From NCBI GenBank assembly GCA_036677805.1, contig JAVBVS010000015.1, positions 67,563 to 131,562 of the forward strand: 64,000 bases of DNA, given 5' to 3'. A program made the position numbers and the translations under genes. Under the pieces are notes generated by a model. It had not been told where the DNA came from and did not search any database. It saw only the letters and a list, made by a program, of their open reading frames with translations. The stretch's first letter is position 1. The number at the start of each line of letters is the position of its first letter. Of the stretch, positions 24,334 to 31,845 are shown in pieces. The stretch is from SIG78 sp036677805. Its GTDB lineage: Bacteria; Verrucomicrobiota; Lentisphaeria; Victivallales; Victivallaceae.

Positions 24334-27300
24334 TTTTTCACTTCTCCGTAAACTTCCACCTCGCTGAGGAGACGTCCGGTCATACGCGCTTCCGCTGGAG
24401 CCGGATTGGTCTTCAATACCCGCAGCCGCACCATCTCGGCCGTTTGCGGAGAAAAATTCACCACAATGCACTCTTTGGCATTCTCTTCAAAGCGGCCGAC
24501 CTCCCGCCATTGGCCATGCTGCCCTAGGTCGATCGCACCTGCGACCAGATTGGCGTTGCCACCATTGACAAAAGTATACAGTCTGACCGCACTCACCATC
24601 GCCGGTGTCGGCAATGTCACTTCGAGCCACGGCGCAATGTCTTCCGGCGTCGGCTGCCATGCATTGAACCCGGCCCCGGCATCAGTCAGGCCGTTGATCA
24701 GATAGTAGAGCGAACCTGTCTGCCGCAATTCATAGACCAGCAGATCACTTGAAGCTCGCATTTTCGCCACACCGGACGGAATCTTCCCCGCCCCGCCGTA
24801 TTCCAGATAGTCGGCCGGATACATTTGGCCGAGGCCGATCAGATTACCCGGCTTCTTCAACGCCGCCACAGCCACGGCAATCGTCTTCCGCCACTCCGCC
24901 TCATTTGGCAACCTGGCGGCGAGTGTCCCATCACTCAGGTAAATCCGCCCTGCAAAAGGCGGCAGGTGATCGCTGAACCTCCGCCTATCGACCTTGATTG
25001 CACGCTTTTCCCCTACGACGAACAACTGTTCCGGCGCAGACTCCCGAAACTCCCCGGCAATCGCAATTTCCCGGTCAGTCGGATTGACCGCAAGGATCGC
25101 AATCCGGCCGTCGGCTGTCCGCTTCAATCCGTACTGAAAAGAATCAGTCACCGGCGCTGTGGTCATTGCCAAAGCATCAACTTTCGTATCTTCCAGCAGA
25201 TATTCCGCCAGCTCCAGCGCCTCCAGACATAAACTTTCAGCAGCCATGCGCGCTTCGACATAGGGCGTCACATAAGCATGTTTGTACATGGTGATCCCTT
25301 TGGCGTTGTGGATAAACGCCTGATAAAACTGCATCCGGATGTCATCGTATCCCGGTGCGATGCCTTTCAGCTTGCCGTCGCGGCTGCGTTCCGGCCACGG
25401 CGAAATCTGAACCATAAGCCAGGTCGGTCGCAATGCCGTTGCGATTTTCATCCATTGCGCAGTGCATTCACGTGATTTTCCGGTAGAGCCGTCGGCAAAA
25501 TACTGCGGATAGCAGTCGGGCATCAGGATGTCGCATCCCTCATAGTATTTACGCATTCCGGGCTCACCCCAATTGAGCATGATGGTCGGATGCCAGGGGT
25601 CGTTTTCCGCCAGAATCCGGCGGACATCAATGTACCAGCCCGGGTTTTCATCGCTATTTTCCGGTTCGTCGGCCAAATACCATCCCAGAATGCCCGGAAT
25701 CCGCGCCGCGCGGCGGGCAAACGCGGTCAGCATCGCACGTTGATTGGCATTCAACCTGCTTTCACGGCGGTCCTGCGGTGTGCGGAACGTCTCATAAATC
25801 CAGTTCTTCCACTGCGTGTTGAACTCCTGAAACGGATCAAGCATCAGATAATGCCCGGTCGAATATCCGGCCTCCACGGTCGTCTGGAATTGATCAAAGT
25901 CCCGAAAATGACTCCGCAGTACTGCACAATTCAATCCCTGCATGCCATCCGGTGCCAAACCGTAACTGCCGACCGGCAAAAACGGCTTCCCGTCGATGTG
26001 AGTCACACCGCGACGGTCCAGCCAGACTTCGCCCGCAACATACGGCAACTTGCGGATGGCAATCGAATTTTCTACCTTATCGGCCCCCTTTCTGCCGGAA
26101 AATATCACCCTGTAATCACCATCCGGCAATGAAGCTCCGTCAAATTTCACCGTGCCCGGAATCGTCAGCGTCTGTTCACTCAGAATCTTGCCTCCATCGC
26201 TCAATTCCGCCTTCAGCATCATACCACCGTTCCACTCCCGGCTGTCGACCGCAATCTCAACGGTTTTGTCAGGCATGGTTGCGTAAAGATTATTGCGGTA
26301 AGCCGGACGGATCACGGCAAAGGTCACTGGAGCGTAATCGAGTTCGAGCTGACGGTCGGCAGTCCGCAGAATCCGTCCGGCAGCATCAGTAATTACGATT
26401 TCCTGCAGGAATTTCCCGGAAGCAGGCAATGCAATGGAACTGGAGAGTTCAGACCGCGCATCCTGACGCGCTCCGGTTTTGGCCACACTGTTTCCGATGA
26501 TTTTCCCTTCGGCGTCGCGCAATTCAACGCTGGTTCTGAAAATCCGATATTTTCCGGTTTGATTCAGCAGATTCCAATCCAGACGATATTGAAGTTTTCC
26601 CGTCGGATCGCGCATTACTCCGTCATTCTTCTCCCCGATCGCCACTCGATACGGCATTGCATCGAAATCCTTCAGATTCCAAGCGGAAAACTCTCCGGGA
26701 AGTATATGATTGACCTGCGACAGAGGTGCAAATGAGCTTAACTCCACCGCACCTCCGGCATAGCGGTTGCGGCCGACATTGCCGAACCAGCGCGCCTCTG
26801 TATCCGGCGCCAATTCCAGCGTCCCCAACGGAATGGCCATTTCCAGAGTCCATCCCCCCGGGAAACGCCCGGTTTTAATCCGGGCGTGGCTTGGCCATTC
26901 CGGTTCAAAGCGATAGGTATTGGTCCCGGTATTGTCGTCAATCAGTCGGAAATCATTGAAGACACCATTGGCATTGACGGTGATTTTATAAAGTCGCAGC
27001 CGATTGCGATCATTGCCGATACTGAACTCGACGCTGTCATCCTTCCAGATCGCAGATGAATCGCCGCGCAAATCCGAAGTGACCTTCAAGCGGTCCACGG
27101 CCGGCTCATCCAGTTCCACCGCGAGATAAAGCATATCATCAGTTCGGGCGATTTGAAATCGACTCTGCACTGGAGCCGGGGTTCCTTTTCTCAGTTCGCT
27201 GAAATTCCCGTACCAGGGCAGCGCCTGCCACGAAGCATCATCCAGTCTGCCATCAATCGTCGGAATTTCGGTAAGAACCGGGACTGAAACATCCGCCGCG

Positions 27301-27368
27301 ATGGCGCCGGCCAAACCCAGACCGCCGGCCAGCAGCGCCGGAATGACATTGTATACTGATTGAAACAT
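24330..27368 (-). CDS. Large secreted glycoside-hydrolase-like protein (CBM9-like, TIM barrel, discoidin-like)
   Basis: This 1012-residue protein starts at the ATG at 27368, behind AGAGG, with a signal peptide ending near AGAIAAD. In order: a CBM9/DOMON-like N-terminal domain (IPTIDGRLDDASWQALPW), Ig-like regions, a barrel domain with LGWYLADEPENSDENPGWY (Glu likely acid/base) and ILMPDCYPQYF, and a C-terminal discoidin-like region with WLEVTLPTPAMVSAVRLYTF. The barrel resembles GH2/GH5-type clans; the substrate is not known. It is coupled by overlap to the GH29 gene. A protein with a similar N-terminal domain is at 49168-52389. Confidence 0.78.
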   Translation of the reverse strand: MFQSVYNVIPALLAGGLGLAGAIAADVSVPVLTEIPTIDGRLDDASWQALPWYGNFSELRKGTPAPVQSRFQIARTDDMLYLAVELDEPAVDRLKVTSDLRGDSSAIWKDDSVEFSIGNDRNRLRLYKITVNANGVFNDFRLIDDNTGTNTYRFEPEWPSHARIKTGRFPGGWTLEMAIPLGTLELAPDTEARWFGNVGRNRYAGGAVELSSFAPLSQVNHILPGEFSAWNLKDFDAMPYRVAIGEKNDGVMRDPTGKLQYRLDWNLLNQTGKYRIFRTSVELRDAEGKIIGNSVAKTGARQDARSELSSSIALPASGKFLQEIVITDAAGRILRTADRQLELDYAPVTFAVIRPAYRNNLYATMPDKTVEIAVDSREWNGGMMLKAELSDGGKILSEQTLTIPGTVKFDGASLPDGDYRVIFSGRKGADKVENSIAIRKLPYVAGEVWLDRRGVTHIDGKPFLPVGSYGLAPDGMQGLNCAVLRSHFRDFDQFQTTVEAGYSTGHYLMLDPFQEFNTQWKNWIYETFRTPQDRRESRLNANQRAMLTAFARRAARIPGILGWYLADEPENSDENPGWYIDVRRILAENDPWHPTIMLNWGEPGMRKYYEGCDILMPDCYPQYFADGSTGKSRECTAQWMKIATALRPTWLMVQISPWPERSRDGKLKGIAPGYDDIRMQFYQAFIHNAKGITMYKHAYVTPYVEARMAAESLCLEALELAEYLLEDTKVDALAMTTAPVTDSFQYGLKRTADGRIAILAVNPTDREIAIAGEFRESAPEQLFVVGEKRAIKVDRRRFSDHLPPFAGRIYLSDGTLAARLPNEAEWRKTIAVAVAALKKPGNLIGLGQMYPADYLEYGGAGKIPSGVAKMRASSDLLVYELRQTGSLYYLINGLTDAGAGFNAWQPTPEDIAPWLEVTLPTPAMVSAVRLYTFVNGGNANLVAGAIDLGQHGQWREVGRFEENAKECIVVNFSPQTAEMVRLRVLKTNPAPAEARMTGRLLSEVEVYGEVKK

Positions 27369-27384
27369 TGTTACCTCTGACAGG

Positions 27385-27873
27385 TTATGCGGCCGGCACG
27401 ACAGTGACCATGACCGGGACGACGACATAGCGGTCGGTTTTGACCTCCGGCCTGACCTTATCTCGCAGCAATACCTTGAATAATAACCGGTAATCGCCAA
27501 CCGGCCAATCCTCGGTTTTGAGCTTGAACACATGTTCCTGTTTACTCCAATCCGCCTGAGGCAGCCAGAACGGCTTTACTGTAAACCAGACGGCACTCCA
27601 TTTGGGATCCGAATTGGGATGCAGTTCAACCGCCGACAGTTTATCCATACCGGATGGAATTTCCGGCAAATAAGCATAGACATGAAACATCGTGAGTATC
27701 TTATCCGCCGGCAATGCCACCTTAACCTTGAAGACCAATTCCGTGCCAGCCTTGAATTCCGCCGGCTCCGCCTTGACTTCAACCTCGGAATCCACGGGTG
27801 CAGCCGCCACCATTCCCAGCCATCCCGCCAGGCATCCCGATACCATCCATTTCATCCATCGTGGAGTATTCAT
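27385..27873 (-). CDS. Small secreted protein of unknown function
   Basis: This 162-residue protein has a signal peptide (WMVSGCLAGWLGMVAAAP). The mature part is beta-rich with alternating hydrophobic strands (VFKVKVALPADKILTMFHVYAYLP, then VGDYRLLFKVLLRDK), suggesting an Ig-like or thiol:disulfide-interchange-like beta sandwich. I recognise no motif. It lies between the pseudopilin and the large hydrolase, with gaps of 23 and 16 bases, so it may assist export or binding of the hydrolase. Confidence 0.7.
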   Translation of the reverse strand: MNTPRWMKWMVSGCLAGWLGMVAAAPVDSEVEVKAEPAEFKAGTELVFKVKVALPADKILTMFHVYAYLPEIPSGMDKLSAVELHPNSDPKWSAVWFTVKPFWLPQADWSKQEHVFKLKTEDWPVGDYRLLFKVLLRDKVRPEVKTDRYVVVPVMVTVVPAA

Positions 27874-27896
27874 TTGTTACCTTCACCGCTTCCGGT

Positions 27897-28646
27897 TTAT
27901 TTGTATTTGCCATCCAATTGATCCTGCGCATTGAACCAGGTCCATTGCGCATAATCAACTCCGGTGGCGCGTTCCCGCCGATCAATCGCATTGAGTTCTT
28001 CCCCCTGCGTCACGCCTCTGGCGCCGCCGTCACCGGTCAGGATATTGCTTCCGCCGCCATGACGAAAAGCGGGCAATCCCTCGGCAGCCTTGGCATAATG
28101 ATTGTCGTCCAGCCGATAATGCTGTGCTTCGGCCGCCATTTTGGCCGCGCGAGTGTCGCCCATCAGGATCAAATCCGACGGCGAACGCCAGAAAATCACT
28201 CCGTTCGCGACATTGGGATTGCTGCCCAGAAGCATCACCGCATTTTCCGGAGCCTGATTCACCACCCGAAGGCCGTAGCCCCCGATCGTGCGCGGCGCGC
28301 TGCCGGGACAGCCGAGCACCTTGCTCCGGCCCTCGGCATCATCGCTGCCGTCCTCGGGCAGGTAACCGCCGGAGACAATAAAGATCGGCCAGGTATTCCG
28401 GGTGTAGTTCTTGTCGTAAGCCGGCGGCAGATACCCTTTATTGGCATCAGCGTACATGAACATTACCACGCCGCACTGTTTGAGATTGCCCAGACAATTG
28501 CTGCCTACCGCCCGCGCCCGCGCCGCCGACAAGGCCGGCAGCAACATCGCCGCCAGAATGGCGATAATAGCAATCACAACCAGAAGCTCAATAAGCGTAA
28601 ACTGCCTGTCATTCCGGTCCCGATGCCATTTCCGTGTTATTACCAT
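27897..28646 (-). CDS. Prepilin-type N-terminal methylation domain protein (pseudopilin), locus 2
   Basis: This 249-residue protein starts at the ATG at 28646 with GGAGG 9 bases upstream; the frame extends 14 codons further without a ribosome site. The leader [15 protein letters not shown] precedes [20 protein letters not shown], the same helix as in the other two pseudopilins here. The C-terminal H-x9-DG motif is intact ([12 protein letters not shown]). It lies between the SDR gene and the small secreted protein in the same operon. Confidence 0.87.
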   Translation of the reverse strand: MVITRKWHRDRNDRQFTLIELLVVIAIIAILAAMLLPALSAARARAVGSNCLGNLKQCGVVMFMYADANKGYLPPAYDKNYTRNTWPIFIVSGGYLPEDGSDDAEGRSKVLGCPGSAPRTIGGYGLRVVNQAPENAVMLLGSNPNVANGVIFWRSPSDLILMGDTRAAKMAAEAQHYRLDDNHYAKAAEGLPAFRHGGGSNILTGDGGARGVTQGEELNAIDRRERATGVDYAQWTWFNAQDQLDGKYK

Positions 28647-28687
28647 CTGTTTTTTCCTCCATTTTCGATTTTGGCGTTTCATCCGCA

Positions 28688-29410
28688 CTAAAACGGAATA
28701 ATTTCCTGAACCATCGGCTGAATCATGATTTCCGGATAGACCAGATGAGCCGGAGTTTCACAGATATTCACCATCAAATCTCCCATCTGAGCAGGACTCA
28801 TCATCTGCTTTCGGAGCTGTACTTCGGCCGAATCGAGATGCGCCGCCACACCGAAGTTGGTGTCGCCCCAGGAAGGCGTTACGACCGTGACCCGGATATT
28901 ATAAGGGCGCAACTCCGTATAAAGCGCACGACTCGCCATATCCACACCGGCCTTGGCCGCGGTATACGGCACGAATCCCGGCCAACCATAATGCGAACAG
29001 ATGCTGGAAACGTTGACAATCAGTCCGGACTTCTGCGTTTTCATCAACATCGCGGCCCGGCGGCACCCATAGAGCACCCCAAGCAGATTAGTTGCAATCG
29101 AAGCCGTGATTTCAGCATCGCTCTGAGCGGTCAGATCGGCAATCCGAATCCCCGCCCCCGCATTGTTGATCAAAATGTCAAGTTTATCCAGCCCGGCGAA
29201 TACCCGGTCCCAATCTTCGGGGCGGGTGACATCACAGACCTGGGCTTGCACTCCGAGTTCGGCGGCGGCCTGGGTCAGGGCTTCAGGACGGCGACCGATA
29301 ATGATGACCTCAGCGCCGCCGGCTTTCAATGCCCCGGCAATGCCATAGCCATATCCCGACGAGCCCCCGGTGACAATGATTTTTTTACCGGCCAGCGATT
29401 GCTTTTCCAT
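28688..29410 (-). CDS. Short-chain dehydrogenase/reductase
   Basis: About 240 residues from the ATG at 29410, preceded by AAGGAG; an in-frame ATG at 29437 is possible. Classical SDR motifs are present: the cofactor loop [19 protein letters not shown], the catalytic Ser in [10 protein letters not shown] and the YTAAK Tyr-x3-Lys. Such enzymes oxidise or reduce sugars, alcohols or ketones with NAD(P). It is the first gene of the seven-gene operon and divergent from the GntR-type regulator at 29600, which is its most likely controller. Confidence 0.9.
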   Translation of the reverse strand: MEKQSLAGKKIIVTGGSSGYGYGIAGALKAGGAEVIIIGRRPEALTQAAAELGVQAQVCDVTRPEDWDRVFAGLDKLDILINNAGAGIRIADLTAQSDAEITASIATNLLGVLYGCRRAAMLMKTQKSGLIVNVSSICSHYGWPGFVPYTAAKAGVDMASRALYTELRPYNIRVTVVTPSWGDTNFGVAAHLDSAEVQLRKQMMSPAQMGDLMVNICETPAHLVYPEIMIQPMVQEIIPF

Positions 29411-29443
29411 AACCAGTGAAACTCCTTTCAATTCCATACGAAA

Positions 29444-29472
29444 ATTATTGTGACCTGTTCGCTTTTAATCAA
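29444..29472 (-). promoter_or_regulatory. Promoter of the seven-gene hydrolase operon
   Basis: On the minus strand TTGATT (29467-29472), a 17-base spacer and AATAAT (29444-29449). The spacer contains the whole 16-base repeat at 29451-29466, so a bound repressor would sit between the hexamers. Confidence 0.6.
29451..29466. repeat. Direct repeat copy 1, candidate GntR operator
   Basis: TGACCTGTTCGCTTTT matches copy 2 at 29541-29556 in 14 of 16 bases. It fills the spacer of the SDR operon promoter. Confidence 0.65.
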
Positions 29473-29539
29473 TACTACTACTAGTATATAATATTTTTAT
29501 CGAATTTTCAACAATAATATAAAAATTTTTCAAATTATA

Positions 29540-29568
29540 TTGACCTATTCACTTTTCAGTGCTATTGT
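29540..29568 (+). promoter_or_regulatory. Promoter of the GntR-type regulator gene
   Basis: TTGACC (29540-29545), a 17-base spacer and TATTGT (29563-29568). The -35 box is part of repeat copy 2, implying autoregulation. Confidence 0.55.
29541..29556. repeat. Direct repeat copy 2, candidate GntR operator
   Basis: TGACCTATTCACTTTT, same orientation as copy 1 and 90 bases from it. It overlaps the -35 box of the regulator's own promoter. Confidence 0.65.
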
Positions 29569-29599
29569 ATCTCCAAGCATCGGAAAAGGAGAATCCATC

Positions 29600-30664
29600 A
29601 TGAATAAGATTGATGAAATCGCCGCCGCTTTGCGCGAACAGCTTCGCAGCGGACGTTACCGCATTCGCAGTCGCTTCCCGTCGGAATATGAACTGGCCGA
29701 AGAGTTCGGCGTGCACAAGATCACCGCCAACAAAGCCGTAACCTTGCTGGTACATGAAGGGTTGCTGGCGCGGGGTCCGCGCGGCGCCGGAACTGTCGTC
29801 GTCCACACCAAGATCTTCCCCAAAGGACAGATCGCCTTCATCGGCAACGTCATGCACAACTATGACACCCGCATTCTCGCCGGTGCGCAACGCACCGCGC
29901 TGCGGCACGATTACCTCTTGAGCGTCATTGCGCCTCCCTTCGACGAATTGGGGCAATATCTGGCCCAATTGCCGGGCTCCGCCGTCAAAGGCATCGTCAC
30001 CATCAATTACGGCATCATCCAGTTACCCGGGATTCCGGTAATCCACATCGACAACGATCAGGAGGGGGCATCCCCGGGCATTCACGTATTGAACTGCGAC
30101 AATTACGCCGGCGGCCGGATGATGATGGAAGCAATTATAGCGGCCGGACACCATGAAATTGCACTCTGGAGCTCAAGCAACGCTCCGCATCGTCGTGCTC
30201 GCTTGCGTGGATTTCTTGACGTGCTTGCGGAACACGGCGTCACAGACGGCAGCCGACGGGTTTGTTTCTGTCCGCACAATTTTGACGGCAGGCCGCCCGA
30301 ATATGAAATGGGCCAGCAGCTCCACCGCATACGACAGCATTACCCCGGACTCACGATCATTGCCACCGATTCGGACGATGATGCCCTGTTGCTGATTCAA
30401 TACCTGGAAAAATGGGCGGAAAAGTTCCCGGATTTCCCTGTCATTACCGGCTTCGGGAATCTCGCAGGCATCAGTGATGTGTTTCATATGGCCACCATAG
30501 ACCAGCATCCGGTACAACTGGGCAATGTCGCATGCGAACGGCTGATCGATACCATCGAAGGCCGGTTGCCGGAACTACCGCTGCGCGAACAACTGGACGT
30601 GGAACTGGTCAACAAACACTATATCACTCCACCAGGCCGGAATCCACCCGCGGTCGTATCGTAG
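29600..30664 (+). CDS. GntR-type winged-helix regulator with LacI-like sensor domain
   Basis: This 354-residue protein starts at the ATG at 29600, behind AAAGGAGA. The first ~70 residues are a GntR winged helix (SRFPSEYELAEEFGVHKITANKAVTLL, then the wing RGPRGAGTVV). The rest is a LacI/periplasmic-binding sensor (IAFIGNVMHNYDTRILAGAQ, AGHHEIALWSSSNAPHRRARLRGF, VITGFGNLAGISDVF). It faces the seven-gene hydrolase operon, and two direct repeats in the shared promoter region are the best candidate binding sites. The likely effector is a sugar released by that operon. Its 3' end overlaps the convergent gene at 30619 by 46 bases. Confidence 0.88.
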   Translation: MNKIDEIAAALREQLRSGRYRIRSRFPSEYELAEEFGVHKITANKAVTLLVHEGLLARGPRGAGTVVVHTKIFPKGQIAFIGNVMHNYDTRILAGAQRTALRHDYLLSVIAPPFDELGQYLAQLPGSAVKGIVTINYGIIQLPGIPVIHIDNDQEGASPGIHVLNCDNYAGGRMMMEAIIAAGHHEIALWSSSNAPHRRARLRGFLDVLAEHGVTDGSRRVCFCPHNFDGRPPEYEMGQQLHRIRQHYPGLTIIATDSDDDALLLIQYLEKWAEKFPDFPVITGFGNLAGISDVFHMATIDQHPVQLGNVACERLIDTIEGRLPELPLREQLDVELVNKHYITPPGRNPPAVVS

Positions 30665-31149
30665 CCCCATTGCAGCAACGCCTGGCGCTGACGGCGGCGG
30701 CAGCCGAGATCGAAGTCGCGGCAGTTGCGGTAGAGCTGCACCACATGGCGGATCATGGCGCGGTGCCGCGCAATCTGGCGTTCGTCATCGGATCCGCGCC
30801 GCCCCATGTAATACCGGCAATACCACTGAAACCAGCCGCGGGGATCGTCGGGATGAATCCAGCCTTTTACCCGCCAGACCGCCAGGGACTGCGAGGCCAG
30901 AACCCCGAAATAGTTCAGCGCCGGATCGTGCCGTTCATGGCAAAGACGGGCCTGATCGAACCATCCGTCGGGAAATTCAGCCGCGCAATCGGTCATGTAG
31001 CGCCCGCCGAAGATTCCCAGCCGAAGCATCGCCCGCGGGGGCAGATCGACTTTGAATCCATGGTGAAAATTGCGCCCCTCCGGCTCGGTCAAAAAATAAT
31101 GAAAATCCTGCTGCATCAGGTCGTTGACAATCACTTCGCGAGGTTGCAT
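30619..31149 (-). CDS. Conserved protein of unknown function
   Basis: This 176-residue soluble protein has a strongly patterned sequence: FKVDLPPRAMLRLGIFGGRYMTDC, GWIHPDDPRGWFQWYCRYYMGRR, DERQIARHRAMIRHV and a C-terminal RRQRQALLQWGYD. I recognise this as a family seen in diverse bacteria and some plants but know no function for it. The many Trp, Tyr and Arg residues suggest a compact enzyme or nucleic-acid-binding fold. It overlaps the lipocalin gene end by 19 bases (same strand) and the regulator end by 46 bases (convergent). Confidence 0.75.
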   Translation of the reverse strand: MQPREVIVNDLMQQDFHYFLTEPEGRNFHHGFKVDLPPRAMLRLGIFGGRYMTDCAAEFPDGWFDQARLCHERHDPALNYFGVLASQSLAVWRVKGWIHPDDPRGWFQWYCRYYMGRRGSDDERQIARHRAMIRHVVQLYRNCRDFDLGCRRRQRQALLQWGYDTTAGGFRPGGVI

Positions 31150-31670
31150 ACCGCCCCCGACGGATATTGCAGCAGTTTGACTTCAAAGCCCCATTTTTCC
31201 AGCATGGCAATATAACGCAAAAGCTGATGCGTCGGAATCGCCGGGTTCCGGGTCAGAATCCACACATAATCGCGCGTATCCGAGGTCACAATCGCCGCCG
31301 AATAATCGGGTTCGAGGTAGATGATTTTGTAGGTTGCCCGAAACGGCCAGTAAAACGTCACCCGGAATTCGCCGATATCCCCGCCGAAAACGCTGTGGGC
31401 TTCGCCCGAAACGCTCCTGAGTTCGCCGCCGCGGGAAGCGGAGTTGGTCACCGCGATATTGCCATTCGGCAACAGCGAATACCAGGCGCCGGCATCGGTC
31501 ATTCCATCCTCGAAACTGTGGGGCAGTCGCGCGACCTCATGCCAGCGGCCCATGTATCGCGCCGGTTCGAAGTTGGAAACCGCCGGAATGTCGGCGGTGG
31601 AACGTCCGTGGGAACAGCCCGCAAGGCCCGCCATCGCCGCCACCAACAACACTCCGCAATGCCATGTCAT
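31131..31670 (-). CDS. Outer-membrane lipocalin lipoprotein (Blc-like)
   Basis: I chose the ATG at 31670 because GGAG lies 8 bases upstream; the ATG at 31676 is also possible. The ~179-residue protein has a lipobox (MAGLAGCSHG) and the lipocalin signature FEPARYMGRWHEVARLPHSFE, then YKIIYLEPDYSAAIVTSDTRDYVWILTRNP, the bacterial Blc pattern. Bacterial lipocalins bind lipids or lysophospholipids in the outer membrane and help envelope maintenance. The final gene of this short unit is the 176-residue unknown protein, which overlaps it. Confidence 0.9.
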   Translation of the reverse strand: MTWHCGVLLVAAMAGLAGCSHGRSTADIPAVSNFEPARYMGRWHEVARLPHSFEDGMTDAGAWYSLLPNGNIAVTNSASRGGELRSVSGEAHSVFGGDIGEFRVTFYWPFRATYKIIYLEPDYSAAIVTSDTRDYVWILTRNPAIPTHQLLRYIAMLEKWGFEVKLLQYPSGAVCNLAK

Positions 31671-31845
31671 ACGCATCACTCCGTCCTCCGTCTTGAAATC
31701 CGATGTCTCTGTTTGAGAGACCGGCCCAACCGTATTTTTGTTGCAATTTTCCACGGTCCGCCGCCGACCAAAAAGCCGTGCGGCGCCCGTTCGAAGCGCA
31801 ACACGGCCGACAGTTTCCGCCCGGCGGCGGCAATCGTCCGAAGCG

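Noticed and set aside
31705..31721. Hairpin GTCTCT/AGAGAC upstream of the lipocalin gene
   Set aside because: A 6-pair stem with no U-tract and no clear promoter; it could be chance.
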